From Flavobacteriales bacterium (GTDB lineage: Bacteria > Bacteroidota > Bacteroidia > Flavobacteriales > TMED113): 13,868 bases of DNA. How positions within the stretch are numbered: position 1 is the stretch's first letter; each line of letters begins with the position of its first letter. The stretch covers positions 1 through 13,868 of the forward strand of contig PAVX01000009.1 in NCBI GenBank assembly GCA_002713285.1, read 5' to 3'. Under the pieces are notes generated by a model, which saw only the letters and a program-made list of their open reading frames with translations, ran no database searches and had not been told where the DNA came from. Shown here one piece after another: positions 1 to 8,154 of the stretch. A program made the position numbers and the translations under genes.

Positions 1-178
1 TGAAGAATGCTCCTAAAAGGTCGCCCTCTTCCATCACGGCACTACACACATCCAAGCCAACCTGAACGGTCATATTTGCATCTGTAATCGTATAATCAAA
101 ATCTTGCGAAAATCCGAAAGAACAACACAAGATTACCATTAGAGACAGTAGTCTCTTTAAAAATAATTCTCTTTTCAT
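1..178 (-). CDS. Secreted protein, N-terminal fragment (runs off left edge)
   Basis: Reading leftwards from the ATG at 178-176, an open frame of 59 codons continues to the window edge. Residues 1-25 form a classic signal peptide: a basic start (MKRELFLKR), a hydrophobic core (LLSLMVILCC) and a GFSQ cleavage region typical of Bacteroidota. The mature part begins DFDYTITDANMTVQVG and goes on to an EEGDLLGAFF stretch. From memory, this resembles the start of secreted proteins of marine Bacteroidota, where a beta-rich module precedes longer extracellular regions; that resemblance is inference. The protein is probably exported, and possibly a T9SS cargo, but the C-terminal end that would carry a sorting domain lies outside the window. 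Its function cannot be stated. The start is chosen because it gives a complete signal peptide. Confidence 0.75.
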   Translation of the reverse strand, partial: MKRELFLKRLLSLMVILCCSFGFSQDFDYTITDANMTVQVGLDVCSAVMEEGDLLGAFF

Positions 179-224
179 AGCTACTAAATTTAGAATTTGG
201 GGGTATATTTTTTTCATAAATTTT

Positions 225-263
225 AAAAAATAAAACCTGAGCATAGGCCACCTAAGTGGCTCA
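225..263 (-). terminator. Possible terminator hairpin downstream of tRNA-Cys
   Basis: On the minus strand, GCCAC-TTAG-GTGGC (260-247) forms a 5-bp GC-rich stem. An alternative longer fold pairs TGAGC (263-259) with GCTCA (242-238). A TTTTATTTTTT tract (235-225) follows. The position fits the end of a tRNA-Cys transcript. The stem is short and the T-tract is offset from the inner hairpin, so this is tentative. Confidence 0.3.
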
Positions 264-390
264 TGATCAATTAATTACTCTATTAAATCGCAGGAGAACG
301 AACACAAATGGGGGTAATCCTACGCCTTCAATTTAAGAAGAAATAATTAATAAACAATGGAAATTGTTAACTTTTTGTTAATAACTTTTT

Positions 391-404
391 AGAACGGTCG
401 TTCT
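391..404. repeat. 14-bp inverted repeat AGAACG-GT-CGTTCT
   Basis: Two perfect 6-base arms are separated by 2 bases, standing in a very AT-rich stretch 33 bases downstream of the tRNA-Cys 3' end. The geometry suits a dimeric regulator operator or a minimal hairpin. There is no gene on the plus strand to regulate. On the minus strand it could influence the gene starting at 178. Function unknown. Confidence 0.35.
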
Positions 405-436
405 GGTTTAATCTGGAATTACAGTTGTGTAAATTG

Positions 437-507
437 AGGTCGGAACCGGATTCGAACCGGTGTAGATGGTTTTGCAGACCACTGCCTAGCCACTCGGCCA
501 TCCGACC
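437..507 (-). tRNA. tRNA-Cys (anticodon GCA)
   Basis: The 71-nt minus-strand sequence folds as a cloverleaf. The acceptor stem is GGTCGGA/TCCGACC with a discriminator U, the expected identity base for tRNA-Cys. The D-arm contains AGTGGCTAGGC, the anticodon arm is GGTCT-GCA-AAACC, and the T-arm is CCGGTTCGAATCCGG. CCA is not encoded, so it must be added after transcription. It lies 56 bases downstream of folB on the same strand, with its own promoter-like box upstream. Confidence 0.95.
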
Positions 508-521
508 TAAACATAAGAATG

Positions 522-548
522 CAAACATAATAAAAAGTTAGCAAACAA
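522..548 (-). promoter_or_regulatory. Bacteroidota-type promoter of tRNA-Cys
   Basis: On the minus strand, TATGTTTG (529-522) matches the Bacteroidota -7 consensus TAnnTTTG exactly. A TTG (548-546) lies 16 bases upstream, one short of the usual 17-23 spacing. The box ends 14 bases before the tRNA 5' end, a plausible distance for a short 5' leader. The match is seen directly; activity is inferred. Confidence 0.5.
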
Positions 549-563
549 AAATAATATAGTGTT

Positions 564-926
564 TTATTGCTCTTGTTTCCTCTCTAATTTATACTCTACA
601 TAATCAGCATAAACATTCATTGGCGGATTGGGTTTCTTGATGACAAGGCCTGCTAATTGAATATTTGGAAAAGCTAATAATATCTTGGAAATAATTCTAT
701 CTGCAACATGTTCTATTAATTTTGATGGTATTGACATTTCTTCATTGACAATATCGGATATTTGAACATAATCAACTGTATTAAGCAGTTCATCTGTTTT
801 TTCTGCGGAAGAAAAATCTCCTTCCACCCAAACATCTAGCTTGTATTCTGCGCCTATTTTGGTTTCTTCTGTAAAACATCCATGATATGCATAAACATTC
901 AAATCTCTTAACGTAATTTTTCCCAT
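564..926 (-). CDS. folB: Dihydroneopterin aldolase
   Basis: A cytoplasmic enzyme of folate synthesis that cleaves 7,8-dihydroneopterin to 6-hydroxymethyl-7,8-dihydropterin and glycolaldehyde. At 120 residues it is the normal family length, complete from start to stop. The family pattern is clear: YAYHGCFTEE at 12-21 (active-site Glu region), IGAEY at 24-28, TVDY at 50-53 (active-site Tyr), PSKLIEHVADRI at 67-78 (Glu72 as pterin-binding Glu), and VIKKPNPP at 95-102 (catalytic Lys). The ATG overlaps the gltX stop codon by one base (TAATG), so translation is probably coupled to gltX and the two are likely one minus-strand operon. No obvious terminator separates it from tRNA-Cys downstream. The epimerase side activity known for some family members cannot be judged from sequence. 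Confidence 0.93.
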   Translation of the reverse strand: MGKITLRDLNVYAYHGCFTEETKIGAEYKLDVWVEGDFSSAEKTDELLNTVDYVQISDIVNEEMSIPSKLIEHVADRIISKILLAFPNIQLAGLVIKKPNPPMNVYADYVEYKLERKQEQ

Positions 927-2460
927 TAATTCAATGTTTGTATAGCCAAATCGACTCGCTCTTTCATTGTATTTTTTCCAATCAACTGCAAGGAATCAAA
1001 CATTGATGGACCCGCTAAATTACCTGTGATTGCTATTCTTAGCATTGGCATTATCTTACCAAAACCTATATTGGCAGATGAAAGATACTCGTGGAAACTG
1101 CTCTCAATATTTGTAGCTATAAATTCATCTAATTCAAAAAGATTGTTAGATAGTTCTATAAGATTAGGAACTAAATCGCTCTTCCACTTTTTACTGACTG
1201 CCTTAGCATTAAACTCTATTTTATCTGAGAAAAAAGGGGCCCCTTCTTTAATAATATCTGACTCAAACACCGCCCTCTCCTTAACTAAAGCGATAGTATT
1301 TATAATATAATCCTTAGGAAATTTGTTAACAGGTTACTATTTGTTCTAATTATATTGTCAAATATAGCTTGGTCTGTTTGTATCCTTAAATGTTGTTGAT
1401 TAAACCACTTTGTTTTTGAATAATCATACTTGGATCCTGACTTACCTACTCTGGCCAAAGAAAATTCTGAAACTAATTCCGACAAACTAAATATTTCTTG
1501 TTCAGTGCCCGGATTCCATCCTAAAAATGCTAACATATTTATAAATGCTTCACTCATAAAGCCCTTCTCTCGATAACCTGAAAAAACCTCATCACTCTCT
1601 TTATTATTCCAGTCAATTGGAAACACCGGGAATCCCAACCTATCTCCATCACGCTTACTTAACTTTCCATTACCATCTGGCTTTAAGATAAGTGGTAAAT
1701 GAGCGAATATGGGCATTGAATCTTCCCAACCAAAACATTGATACAGATACACATGTAATGGTGCGGATGGAAGCCATTCCTCTCCTCTAATAACATGTGA
1801 TATTTTCATTAAATAATCATCCACAACATTAGCAAGGTGATATGTTGGCATTTGATCTGACTTATAGACTACTTTATCATCTACATTATTTGAATTTACA
1901 CTAACCCAACCCCTAATTTGGTCTTGGAATTTAATTTCTTGATTTCTAGGCATTTTTATTCTAACGACATACTTCTCTCCATTTTGAATACGAGATTTTG
2001 TTTCTTCGGTGGGAAGAGTAAGCGAATTTTTCATGCTAGACCGCGTAATGCTATTATATGTTGGGGAGGGGACTCCTGACGCCTTCATGTTTTCTCTCAT
2101 ATTGTCAAGCTCTTGGGGTGTATCAAAAGCATAATAAGCATGACCTGATTCTAATAATTGCTGAACAAAAGAAGTATACATCGATTTTCTCTCCGACTGC
2201 CTATATGGACCATATTCACCGCCAATTTCAGGGCCCTCATCAGGAGTTAGGCCGCACCAATTTAAAGATTCAACAATGTATTTTTCTGCACCTGAAACAA
2301 ATCTTTTTTGATCAGTATCTTCAATACGTAAAATAAACTTACCACTATGTTTTCTAGCAAACAAAAAATTATATAGAGCCGTTCTAACCCCACCTAGATG
2401 CAAAGGCCCTGTTGGACTAGGGGCAAAACGAACTCTTATTGGCCTATTAATTGTATCCAT
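926..2460 (-). CDS. gltX: Glutamyl-tRNA synthetase, interrupted by a frameshift
   Basis: Charges tRNA-Glu with glutamate using ATP. The catalytic part (386 codons, 2460-1300) carries [13 protein letters not shown] (HIGH motif in HLGG form), the class I fold region with [13 protein letters not shown], and the signature [14 protein letters not shown] (KMSKS type). This frame then stops at TAA (1302-1300) before the anticodon-binding domain. The missing domain continues in the -1 frame to the stop at 928-926: [18 protein letters not shown], then KEGAPFF and a conserved [26 protein letters not shown] core (written here only as a landmark). Adding one base near 1318-1324 restores a single frame of about 511 residues, the normal family length. 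Since gltX is normally essential, a sequencing or assembly indel is the simplest reading. A genuine -1 frameshift at AAATTTC is possible. The annotated C-terminal start would otherwise be GTG at 1270. Confidence 0.9.
1318..1324 (-). other. Slippery-type heptamer A AAT TTC at the gltX frame change
   Basis: In the gltX reading frame the codons are ACA AAT TTC, giving X XXY YYZ = A AAT TTC in the exact phase required for -1 slippage. A slip here reads CCT AAG GAT TAT next and enters the frame of the anticodon-binding domain. No stable stimulatory stem or pseudoknot is obvious in the next 60 bases, only a weak ACTA/TAGT pairing. Losing one T or A from a longer A/T run would create the same sequence, so this is not proof of programmed frameshifting. 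Confidence 0.35.
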
Positions 2461-2477
2461 ATATACTATTCAGAAAA

Positions 2478-2485
2478 CAAATATA
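2478..2485 (-). promoter_or_regulatory. -7 promoter box for gltX-folB
   Basis: On the minus strand, TATATTTG matches TAnnTTTG exactly and ends 17 bases before the gltX ATG. This implies a short leader of about 10 bases. No clear TTG -33 element is seen at the expected distance. The 72-base gap separates the divergent gltX and DUF4175-type genes. Confidence 0.4.
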
Positions 2486-2532
2486 ATTAAATCATCTTAT
2501 CTCAGATTTGTGTTTATTATTATTTTTGCCTT

Positions 2533-5500
2533 ATGCAAAAAGGCTACGAAAGACTAATTAAAAAATTAAATAGGTTCATCCGAGAATATTATAAAAACTT
2601 AATTCTCCGAGGATGTATATATTCACTGTTAGGGTTAATATCTACCTTAATTATATTTAGTGCTATTGAGCACTTTAATTTTTTTAACACCATAATCCGG
2701 AGTATTCTTTTTTGGAGCTACTGTGCTATAGCCACATTCGTTATTATAAAATTTATCATTACCCCCGCTATTAAAATGCTTCGATTAAGTAAATCACTCA
2801 CACATGAAGAAGCTGCGAAAATTATTGGTGTCCATTTCGACGAAGTTTCAGATAAGTTAACTAATATTTTGGAGCTTAAAAGTATCACCTCTGGCAGTGA
2901 AAGCTTAATTCACGCAAGCATCGATCAAAAAATAAAAGATATTGAATTAACCCCTTTTAATCATGCTATTGACTGGCGAAAAACTATTAATTATTCCAAA
3001 TACTTAACTATTCCAATAATCATAATTATATTGCTACTTCTCTCTGGAAATAAACAAGTAATTTCTGATAGCACCCTTCGAATTATTAATTATAACACTT
3101 ATTTTGAAAAACCTGCTCCTTTCTATTTTTCAATAGATAATAAGTCCCTTAGTGTTGTTGAAAAAAATAATTTTCAATTAGATGTTAGTATTACAGGCTC
3201 CGAACTGCCTAAAGAAGTCTATATAAATTATAATGGTCGAACAAAAAAAATGAATAAAAGCTCCGAAGCAATATATAGTTATACCTTTGCAAAGGTAACA
3301 GGAAATCTATCATTCTATTTGTCTGCAAACAACGAATACTCTAGGGAGTATAGCCTCAATGTATTAGGAAGACCCGAAATTGAAAATCTTGAAATTACAA
3401 TTATACCTCCGAATTATACTGGACTTAAATCCGAAATTAAAAAAAATACCGGCTCTATTACCGTGCCACAAGGCAGCCTGTTGGTTTGGAAAATTAAAGC
3501 AGAGCAAACCGATACTTTAAATTTCAAAATAGATGGAAATTCCAATATTATTTCTAATAAAGTAGATGGTTATTTTGAAGTGAAAAAAACGATTAAAAAA
3601 GAGAGTGATTATCGAATTACACTAGCTAATTCAAAAGTTTCTTTCATTGACACCTCCTTCTATCATATTAAAATAATCACAGATAGATATCCCACCATCT
3701 CAATCAATCGAAAAGATACTATTAACAATATGGCTTTTGTAAACGGGACTATTAGTGATGACTATGGTTTTTTTAGTTTGCAATCTGTTAGAACGATTTA
3801 TGGGCTTAATCGAGATACAGTTATAAAAGAAAGTATTGCTATTAATGAACATCTTCGATCACAGCCATTTTTAGAGCCAATGATATCTCCAAATTCCATG
3901 CTAAACCCTGGGGAGTCTATGGATTTTTATTTGATTGTGAGAGATAATGACTCGAAAAATGGCTATAAAACTACACAAAGTGAAACACTGACACTAAATG
4001 CCCCAACAAAACAAGAGACGCAAGAAGAATATGAAGAAAATAATCAAGCAATAAAAGATGATATAACTAGTGAAATATCCATGCTCAAAAATCTCGAAAA
4101 AGAATTAACAGACTTTGAAAAAGAATTAATTGAAAAAGACTCTTTAGATTGGAGAGATAGAAAACGATTGGAGCAAATACTTGAAAAACAAGCTAACCTA
4201 GAGAAAAAAATAGAAGATTTACAAAACACCTCTAAATTGAATTTTGAACAATTAAATTCAACATCTCCTCCGACAGAAGAAATACTAAAAAAGCAACAAG
4301 CACTACAAGAATTATTTGATGAGATTATGCCCGATGAAATGAAAGATTTATATCGAGAATTAAATGAATTAAAAAATGAATTAGACAAGAATGAGCTACA
4401 ACAAAAATTAAAAGATTTACAGCTATCTAATGAAGATATCGAAAAAGAATTAGATCGAAATTTGGAAATTTTAAAACAAGTAGAATTTGACCAAAAATTA
4501 GAAAGTATTATAGACAATATCGAAGAATTAGAAAAAGCCCAGTCTATGTTAGCTGAACAAAAGGATAAAACTATTCAAGAAAAATTAAATAACCAGAAAA
4601 AACATGCAGAAGAGTTTCAAAACATAAGAAATGAAATTCAAGAAATGAAACGATTAAATCGTGAACTGGAAAACAAAAACAACTTGGAGCAAACACAAGA
4701 AATAGAAGACGAAATCAAACAAAGTCTGGAGGAGGGGACTGAAAATCTAGAAAAAAAGAATAAAAAACGAGCTAGTAAATCACAAAAAAAGACTAGTGAA
4801 AAATTAGGGGAGCTAGCAAATCTTTTTAAGAGCATGAAAAAAGAAAATGAGAAGAGTCAACAGTATGAAGACATGGATGTGTTGCGCCAAATACTTGAAA
4901 ATTTGGTTTATTTTTCTATTGAAGAGGAAAATATCTTGTTAGAATTCGAAGCTCTTGACAAAGATGACCCAAGATATGTAGAACTTATGCATGACCAACA
5001 AAATCTAAGAGATGCTGCTCGTGTCATTGAAGACTCTTTATTTGCACTAAGCAAACGTGTCCCCCAAGTATCTTCAAAAATTAATAGAGAAATTAATGCT
5101 ATTGATAAAAAAACAGCATCTGCCATCGATTATCTGCGAGAAAGACTAACACTAAAGGCAGTTCAAGACCAACAATTTATTATGACTTCGGCCAATAATT
5201 TAGCAGTTGTATTGTCAACAATTTTAGAGCAAATGCAACAAGAATTAGCCAGTGATTTACCTAGCACTCAACAATGTGAAAAGCCCGGAAAAGGTTCGCC
5301 AAAACCAAGTGATTTAAAAAAGATGCAGCAAGAATTAAGCGATCATTTAAAAGAGATGCAAAAACAAATGAAAGAAGGAAATAAAAACGGCATGGGGAAT
5401 GAAGGAATGTCTAAAAAATTAGTTGAAATGCTAGCAAAACAAGAGCTTATTCGACAATCGTTAGAAGAATTAAAAGGAGACATGAATGATAAAGATGGTT

Positions 5501-5829
5501 TTAAGGCTCTGCAAGATGCTATTGAGGATATGAAAAAAACCGAAGAGGATATTGCAAACAAAAAATTAACTATAGAATCTTTATCGAGACAAAAAGATAT
5601 TATAACGCGATTATTAAAAGTAGAGGAAGCATTAAGAGAGCAAGGCGAAGACGAAAAAAGAGAATCTAAATTTTCGAATACAGAATATGAACGAATTATT
5701 CAAGATGTTTATGAAAAGTATGAGCGGGAGAAATTAAAACAAACTGAAATGTTAAAAACAACACCCCCATCTTTAAATACATATTATAAGAATAAGGTCG
5801 ACAGGTATTTTAATTTAATGTTACAATAA
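2533..5829 (+). CDS. DUF4175-type membrane-anchored coiled-coil protein
   Basis: A 1098-residue protein of unknown function, recognised by overall resemblance to large Bacteroidota proteins annotated as DUF4175 (sometimes loosely as ATPase, though I see no Walker A motif). Hydrophobic segments lie at about 24-46, 54-77 and 156-171. Residues 80-150 include HEEAAKIIGVHFDEVSDKL. Residues about 175-490 look like beta-rich extracytoplasmic modules. Residues about 495-770 are a very charged Lys/Glu/Gln coiled coil. At about 777-915 is a conserved-looking helical region with DSLFALSKR and FIMTSANNLAVVLS. After that come Gly/Lys-rich linkers and a second helical tail. The start is supported by the family-like opening GYERLIKKLNRFIREYYKN. 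The gene lies 15 bases before ybeY and is divergent from gltX; as I recall, the order with ybeY and mnmG is common in Flavobacteriia. A structural or envelope role is a guess. Confidence 0.8.
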   Translation: MQKGYERLIKKLNRFIREYYKNLILRGCIYSLLGLISTLIIFSAIEHFNFFNTIIRSILFWSYCAIATFVIIKFIITPAIKMLRLSKSLTHEEAAKIIGVHFDEVSDKLTNILELKSITSGSESLIHASIDQKIKDIELTPFNHAIDWRKTINYSKYLTIPIIIIILLLLSGNKQVISDSTLRIINYNTYFEKPAPFYFSIDNKSLSVVEKNNFQLDVSITGSELPKEVYINYNGRTKKMNKSSEAIYSYTFAKVTGNLSFYLSANNEYSREYSLNVLGRPEIENLEITIIPPNYTGLKSEIKKNTGSITVPQGSLLVWKIKAEQTDTLNFKIDGNSNIISNKVDGYFEVKKTIKKESDYRITLANSKVSFIDTSFYHIKIITDRYPTISINRKDTINNMAFVNGTISDDYGFFSLQSVRTIYGLNRDTVIKESIAINEHLRSQPFLEPMISPNSMLNPGESMDFYLIVRDNDSKNGYKTTQSETLTLNAPTKQETQEEYEENNQAIKDDITSEISMLKNLEKELTDFEKELIEKDSLDWRDRKRLEQILEKQANLEKKIEDLQNTSKLNFEQLNSTSPPTEEILKKQQALQELFDEIMPDEMKDLYRELNELKNELDKNELQQKLKDLQLSNEDIEKELDRNLEILKQVEFDQKLESIIDNIEELEKAQSMLAEQKDKTIQEKLNNQKKHAEEFQNIRNEIQEMKRLNRELENKNNLEQTQEIEDEIKQSLEEGTENLEKKNKKRASKSQKKTSEKLGELANLFKSMKKENEKSQQYEDMDVLRQILENLVYFSIEEENILLEFEALDKDDPRYVELMHDQQNLRDAARVIEDSLFALSKRVPQVSSKINREINAIDKKTASAIDYLRERLTLKAVQDQQFIMTSANNLAVVLSTILEQMQQELASDLPSTQQCEKPGKGSPKPSDLKKMQQELSDHLKEMQKQMKEGNKNGMGNEGMSKKLVEMLAKQELIRQSLEELKGDMNDKDGFKALQDAIEDMKKTEEDIANKKLTIESLSRQKDIITRLLKVEEALREQGEDEKRESKFSNTEYERIIQDVYEKYEREKLKQTEMLKTTPPSLNTYYKNKVDRYFNLMLQ

Positions 5830-5844
5830 TTATGAATACTGTAT

Positions 5845-6282
5845 ATGAATAGAGTAAATTACTTTTTTGAAGGAATAGGCAAGTTTAAATATGGTCTGCC
5901 TCCTAAACGTTGGGTTGAATTTTGTTTATCAAAAGAGGGGTGGAGCGTGGGCACTTTAAATTTTATATTCTGTTCAGACAAATATCTTCAAAAGATAAAT
6001 AAAAAGTATCTTGGAAAATCTTACTTGACAGATGTAATTTCATTTAACAGTACTCCTCCAAATTTTATAAAAACCTCCAATCAACCTCTTGTCTTTGGTG
6101 ATATTTTTATCAGTATTGATCGAGTAAAAGAAAATAAAAAGCTATATAAGACTATATTAGCAAAAGAATTAAAACGTGTGATGATTCATGGCGCGCTTCA
6201 CCTAATTGGATTTAATGACAAAACTCAAAAAGAAAGGGGTGTGATGGCGGAGAAAGAAAATATGCACATAGAAGACGATTAA
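5845..6282 (+). CDS. ybeY: Endoribonuclease YbeY, rRNA maturation factor
   Basis: A metal-dependent single-strand endoribonuclease involved in 16S rRNA 3' maturation and ribosome quality control. At 145 residues it is slightly short but typical for Bacteroidota. It shows YLTDVISF (60-67), GDIFISIDR (85-93) and the signature ELKRVMIHGALHLIGFND (108-125). The metal site reads H115-x3-H119-x5-D125: the third ligand position, His in the E. coli protein, is Asp. From memory this replacement is usual in Bacteroidota homologues (GYKDK) and Asp can coordinate zinc, so the enzyme is probably active. The ATG at 5845 is chosen because an earlier ATG at 5832 is out of frame. It lies 15 bases after the preceding gene and 3 bases before mnmG, so co-transcription is likely. 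Confidence 0.9.
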   Translation: MNRVNYFFEGIGKFKYGLPPKRWVEFCLSKEGWSVGTLNFIFCSDKYLQKINKKYLGKSYLTDVISFNSTPPNFIKTSNQPLVFGDIFISIDRVKENKKLYKTILAKELKRVMIHGALHLIGFNDKTQKERGVMAEKENMHIEDD

Positions 6283-6285
6283 AGT

Positions 6286-8154
6286 ATGTTTAAAGAGAAA
6301 TACGATATAATTGTGGTTGGAGGCGGTCATGCTGGATGTGAAGCTGTTGCTGCCGCTGCAAATCTTGGAAAAAAAGCTTTGCTAATAACCATGAATATGC
6401 AAACAATTGGACAGATGTCTTGCAATCCAGCAATGGGAGGCATTGCAAAAGGCCAAATTATAAGAGAAATTGATGCATTGGGTGGCTACTCAGGAGAAAT
6501 CACCGATAAAACAATGATTCAATTTAAAATGCTCAATAAATCTAAAGGTCCAGCAATGTGGAGTCCGCGAGCACAAAGTGATCGAATGAGGTTTGCTGAG
6601 GAATGGCGCTTTAGATTAGAAAACACTAACAATGTTGATTTCTGGCAAGACATGGTGATTGATTTAATTATCGAAAAAGGTCGAATCAAAGGAGTTGTCA
6701 CAGCACTAGGAATTAAAATAAATAGTGAGTGTGTTATTTTAACAAATGGCACTTTTTTAAATGGTCAAATCCATGTTGGACAAAAACAATTTAAAGGAGG
6801 TCGTTCTGGAGAATCAGCATCATATGGAATTTCTGCTTCACTTAAAAAAGCAGGATTTAAAACTGGCAGAATGAAAACTGGAACCCCGCCCAGAGTAGAC
6901 GGCAGAACTATAAATTTTAATTTACTGGAAGAAGATCGCGGAGACGAACAACCAAAAACATTTAGTTTTTTAAACAACACCAGTGTACAAAATCAAGTGC
7001 CATGTCACTTATGTTATACAAATAAACAAGTGCATAAAATACTGGAAAATGGATTTAAAAAATCGCCTCTTTTTGATGGCTCAATAAAAGGGGTTGGGCC
7101 AAGATATTGCCCATCAATAGAAGATAAAATTAATCGATTTAAAGACAAAGAAAGACATCAAATTTTTGTTGAACCAGAAGGAAGAAGAACCTGTGAAATT
7201 TATATTAATGGATTTTCAACATCCCTTCCAGAAGAAATTCAAAAAAAAGCACTACAAGCAATTCCTGGATTTGAAAATGTTAAATTATTTAGACCTGGAT
7301 ATGCGATAGAATATGACTACTTTCCCCCAATCCAACTTAATCATTCCCTAGAAACCAAAATTATTAAAAACCTGTTCTTTGCAGGACAAATAAACGGCAC
7401 AACTGGATATGAAGAAGCTGCATGTCAAGGGTTGATGGCGGGAATAAATGCGAGCCTGAAAATAGACGGTAAAGAGTCCTTGATACTTCGAAGAAATGAA
7501 GGCTATATTGGAGTTTTAATTGATGATCTTGTTACAAAAGGAACGGATGAGCCATATAGAATGTTTACATCGCGAGCTGAATACCGAATACTCTTAAGAC
7601 AAGACAATGCTGATATACGGCTAACACCGATTGGAGAGAAAATTGGTCTTATAAAAAACAATAGAATTAATCGGATGCGTTTCAAAAACGAATACATTGA
7701 TAAATTGACTAAACTGATTCACACTAAAAATATCTCCCCAAAAGAAATTAATACCAAATTAAATAAGCTGGGAGAAAGCACCATTAATATAAACACTCGT
7801 TTATCTAAAATATTATCTAGACCCAACATCTCTTTTAATGACATTATGCAAGCCGAATCTCTTCAGCCATTTTTTTCTAAAAACCCGAAAGATGAAGAAT
7901 CAATAGAGCAAGTAGAAATTGCTCTTAAATATGCTGGCTATATTGAAAAAGAAAAGGAAAGTGCTGAAAAATTTAATAGACTTGAAAACATTACAATCCC
8001 TAAAAACTTTAGCTACTCTAAACTAAAGTCAATATCCAGTGAAGGTCGAGAAAAACTTCAAAAAATAAAACCAACCACAATTGGACAAGCTTCTCGGATT
8101 TCTGGAGTTTCCCCGTCTGACATTAGTGTTCTTTTGGTCCATATGGGGAGGTAG
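6286..8154 (+). CDS. mnmG: tRNA uridine-5-carboxymethylaminomethyl modification enzyme MnmG
   Basis: FAD-dependent partner of MnmE that installs (carboxymethyl)aminomethyl groups on U34 of tRNAs reading two-codon boxes. At 622 residues it is full length. Visible landmarks are the FAD dinucleotide-binding start [13 protein letters not shown] (8-20), [20 protein letters not shown], a [13 protein letters not shown] segment, [25 protein letters not shown], the second FAD-binding block [20 protein letters not shown], and the insertion with [23 protein letters not shown]. The C-terminal helical domain, thought to contact MnmE and tRNA, ends [16 protein letters not shown]. The start follows the ybeY stop by 3 bases, so it is the last gene of the plus-strand operon. 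A parS-like palindrome begins at the base after the stop codon, followed by a strong terminator. No damage or missing key residue is seen. Confidence 0.97.
   Translation: MFKEKYDIIVVGGGHAGCEAVAAAANLGKKALLITMNMQTIGQMSCNPAMGGIAKGQIIREIDALGGYSGEITDKTMIQFKMLNKSKGPAMWSPRAQSDRMRFAEEWRFRLENTNNVDFWQDMVIDLIIEKGRIKGVVTALGIKINSECVILTNGTFLNGQIHVGQKQFKGGRSGESASYGISASLKKAGFKTGRMKTGTPPRVDGRTINFNLLEEDRGDEQPKTFSFLNNTSVQNQVPCHLCYTNKQVHKILENGFKKSPLFDGSIKGVGPRYCPSIEDKINRFKDKERHQIFVEPEGRRTCEIYINGFSTSLPEEIQKKALQAIPGFENVKLFRPGYAIEYDYFPPIQLNHSLETKIIKNLFFAGQINGTTGYEEAACQGLMAGINASLKIDGKESLILRRNEGYIGVLIDDLVTKGTDEPYRMFTSRAEYRILLRQDNADIRLTPIGEKIGLIKNNRINRMRFKNEYIDKLTKLIHTKNISPKEINTKLNKLGESTININTRLSKILSRPNISFNDIMQAESLQPFFSKNPKDEESIEQVEIALKYAGYIEKEKESAEKFNRLENITIPKNFSYSKLKSISSEGREKLQKIKPTTIGQASRISGVSPSDISVLLVHMGR

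Larger units (their letters stand above)
179..436. other. Non-coding intergenic stretch
   Basis: This stretch of 258 bases lies between the secreted-protein start and tRNA-Cys. I see no credible coding frame; the plus-strand ATG at 308 gives only about 12 codons. It is AT-rich and holds two small inverted repeats, listed separately. The minus-strand promoter of the gene at 178 should lie here, but I cannot identify an exact TAnnTTTG box; the nearest is TAAATTTA close to the start codon. Confidence 0.6.

Noticed and set aside
1026..2336. Plus-strand open frames opposite gltX
   Set aside because: The minus strand encodes conserved GluRS across both; the plus frames show no recognisable family features.
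2521..2528. TATTTTTG as the -7 box of the DUF4175-type gene
   Set aside because: It matches TAnnTTTG but ends only 4 bases before the start codon, which would require a leaderless transcript, and the TTTG upstream is only 10 bases away. Probably chance in a T-rich stretch.
4021..4860. Apparent repeats of Lys/Glu-rich units in the coiled coil
   Set aside because: The similarity is heptad-like composition and AT-rich codon choice, not a regular repeat of defined length.
4044..5561. Several open frames on the minus strand opposite the large coiled-coil gene
   Set aside because: They are Ser/Phe/Cys-rich mirror images of Lys/Glu/Gln codons, with no protein-like pattern, and the opposite strand is clearly coding.
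6519..7697. Minus-strand open frames opposite mnmG
   Set aside because: mnmG is full length and conserved through this region, so these are shadows.
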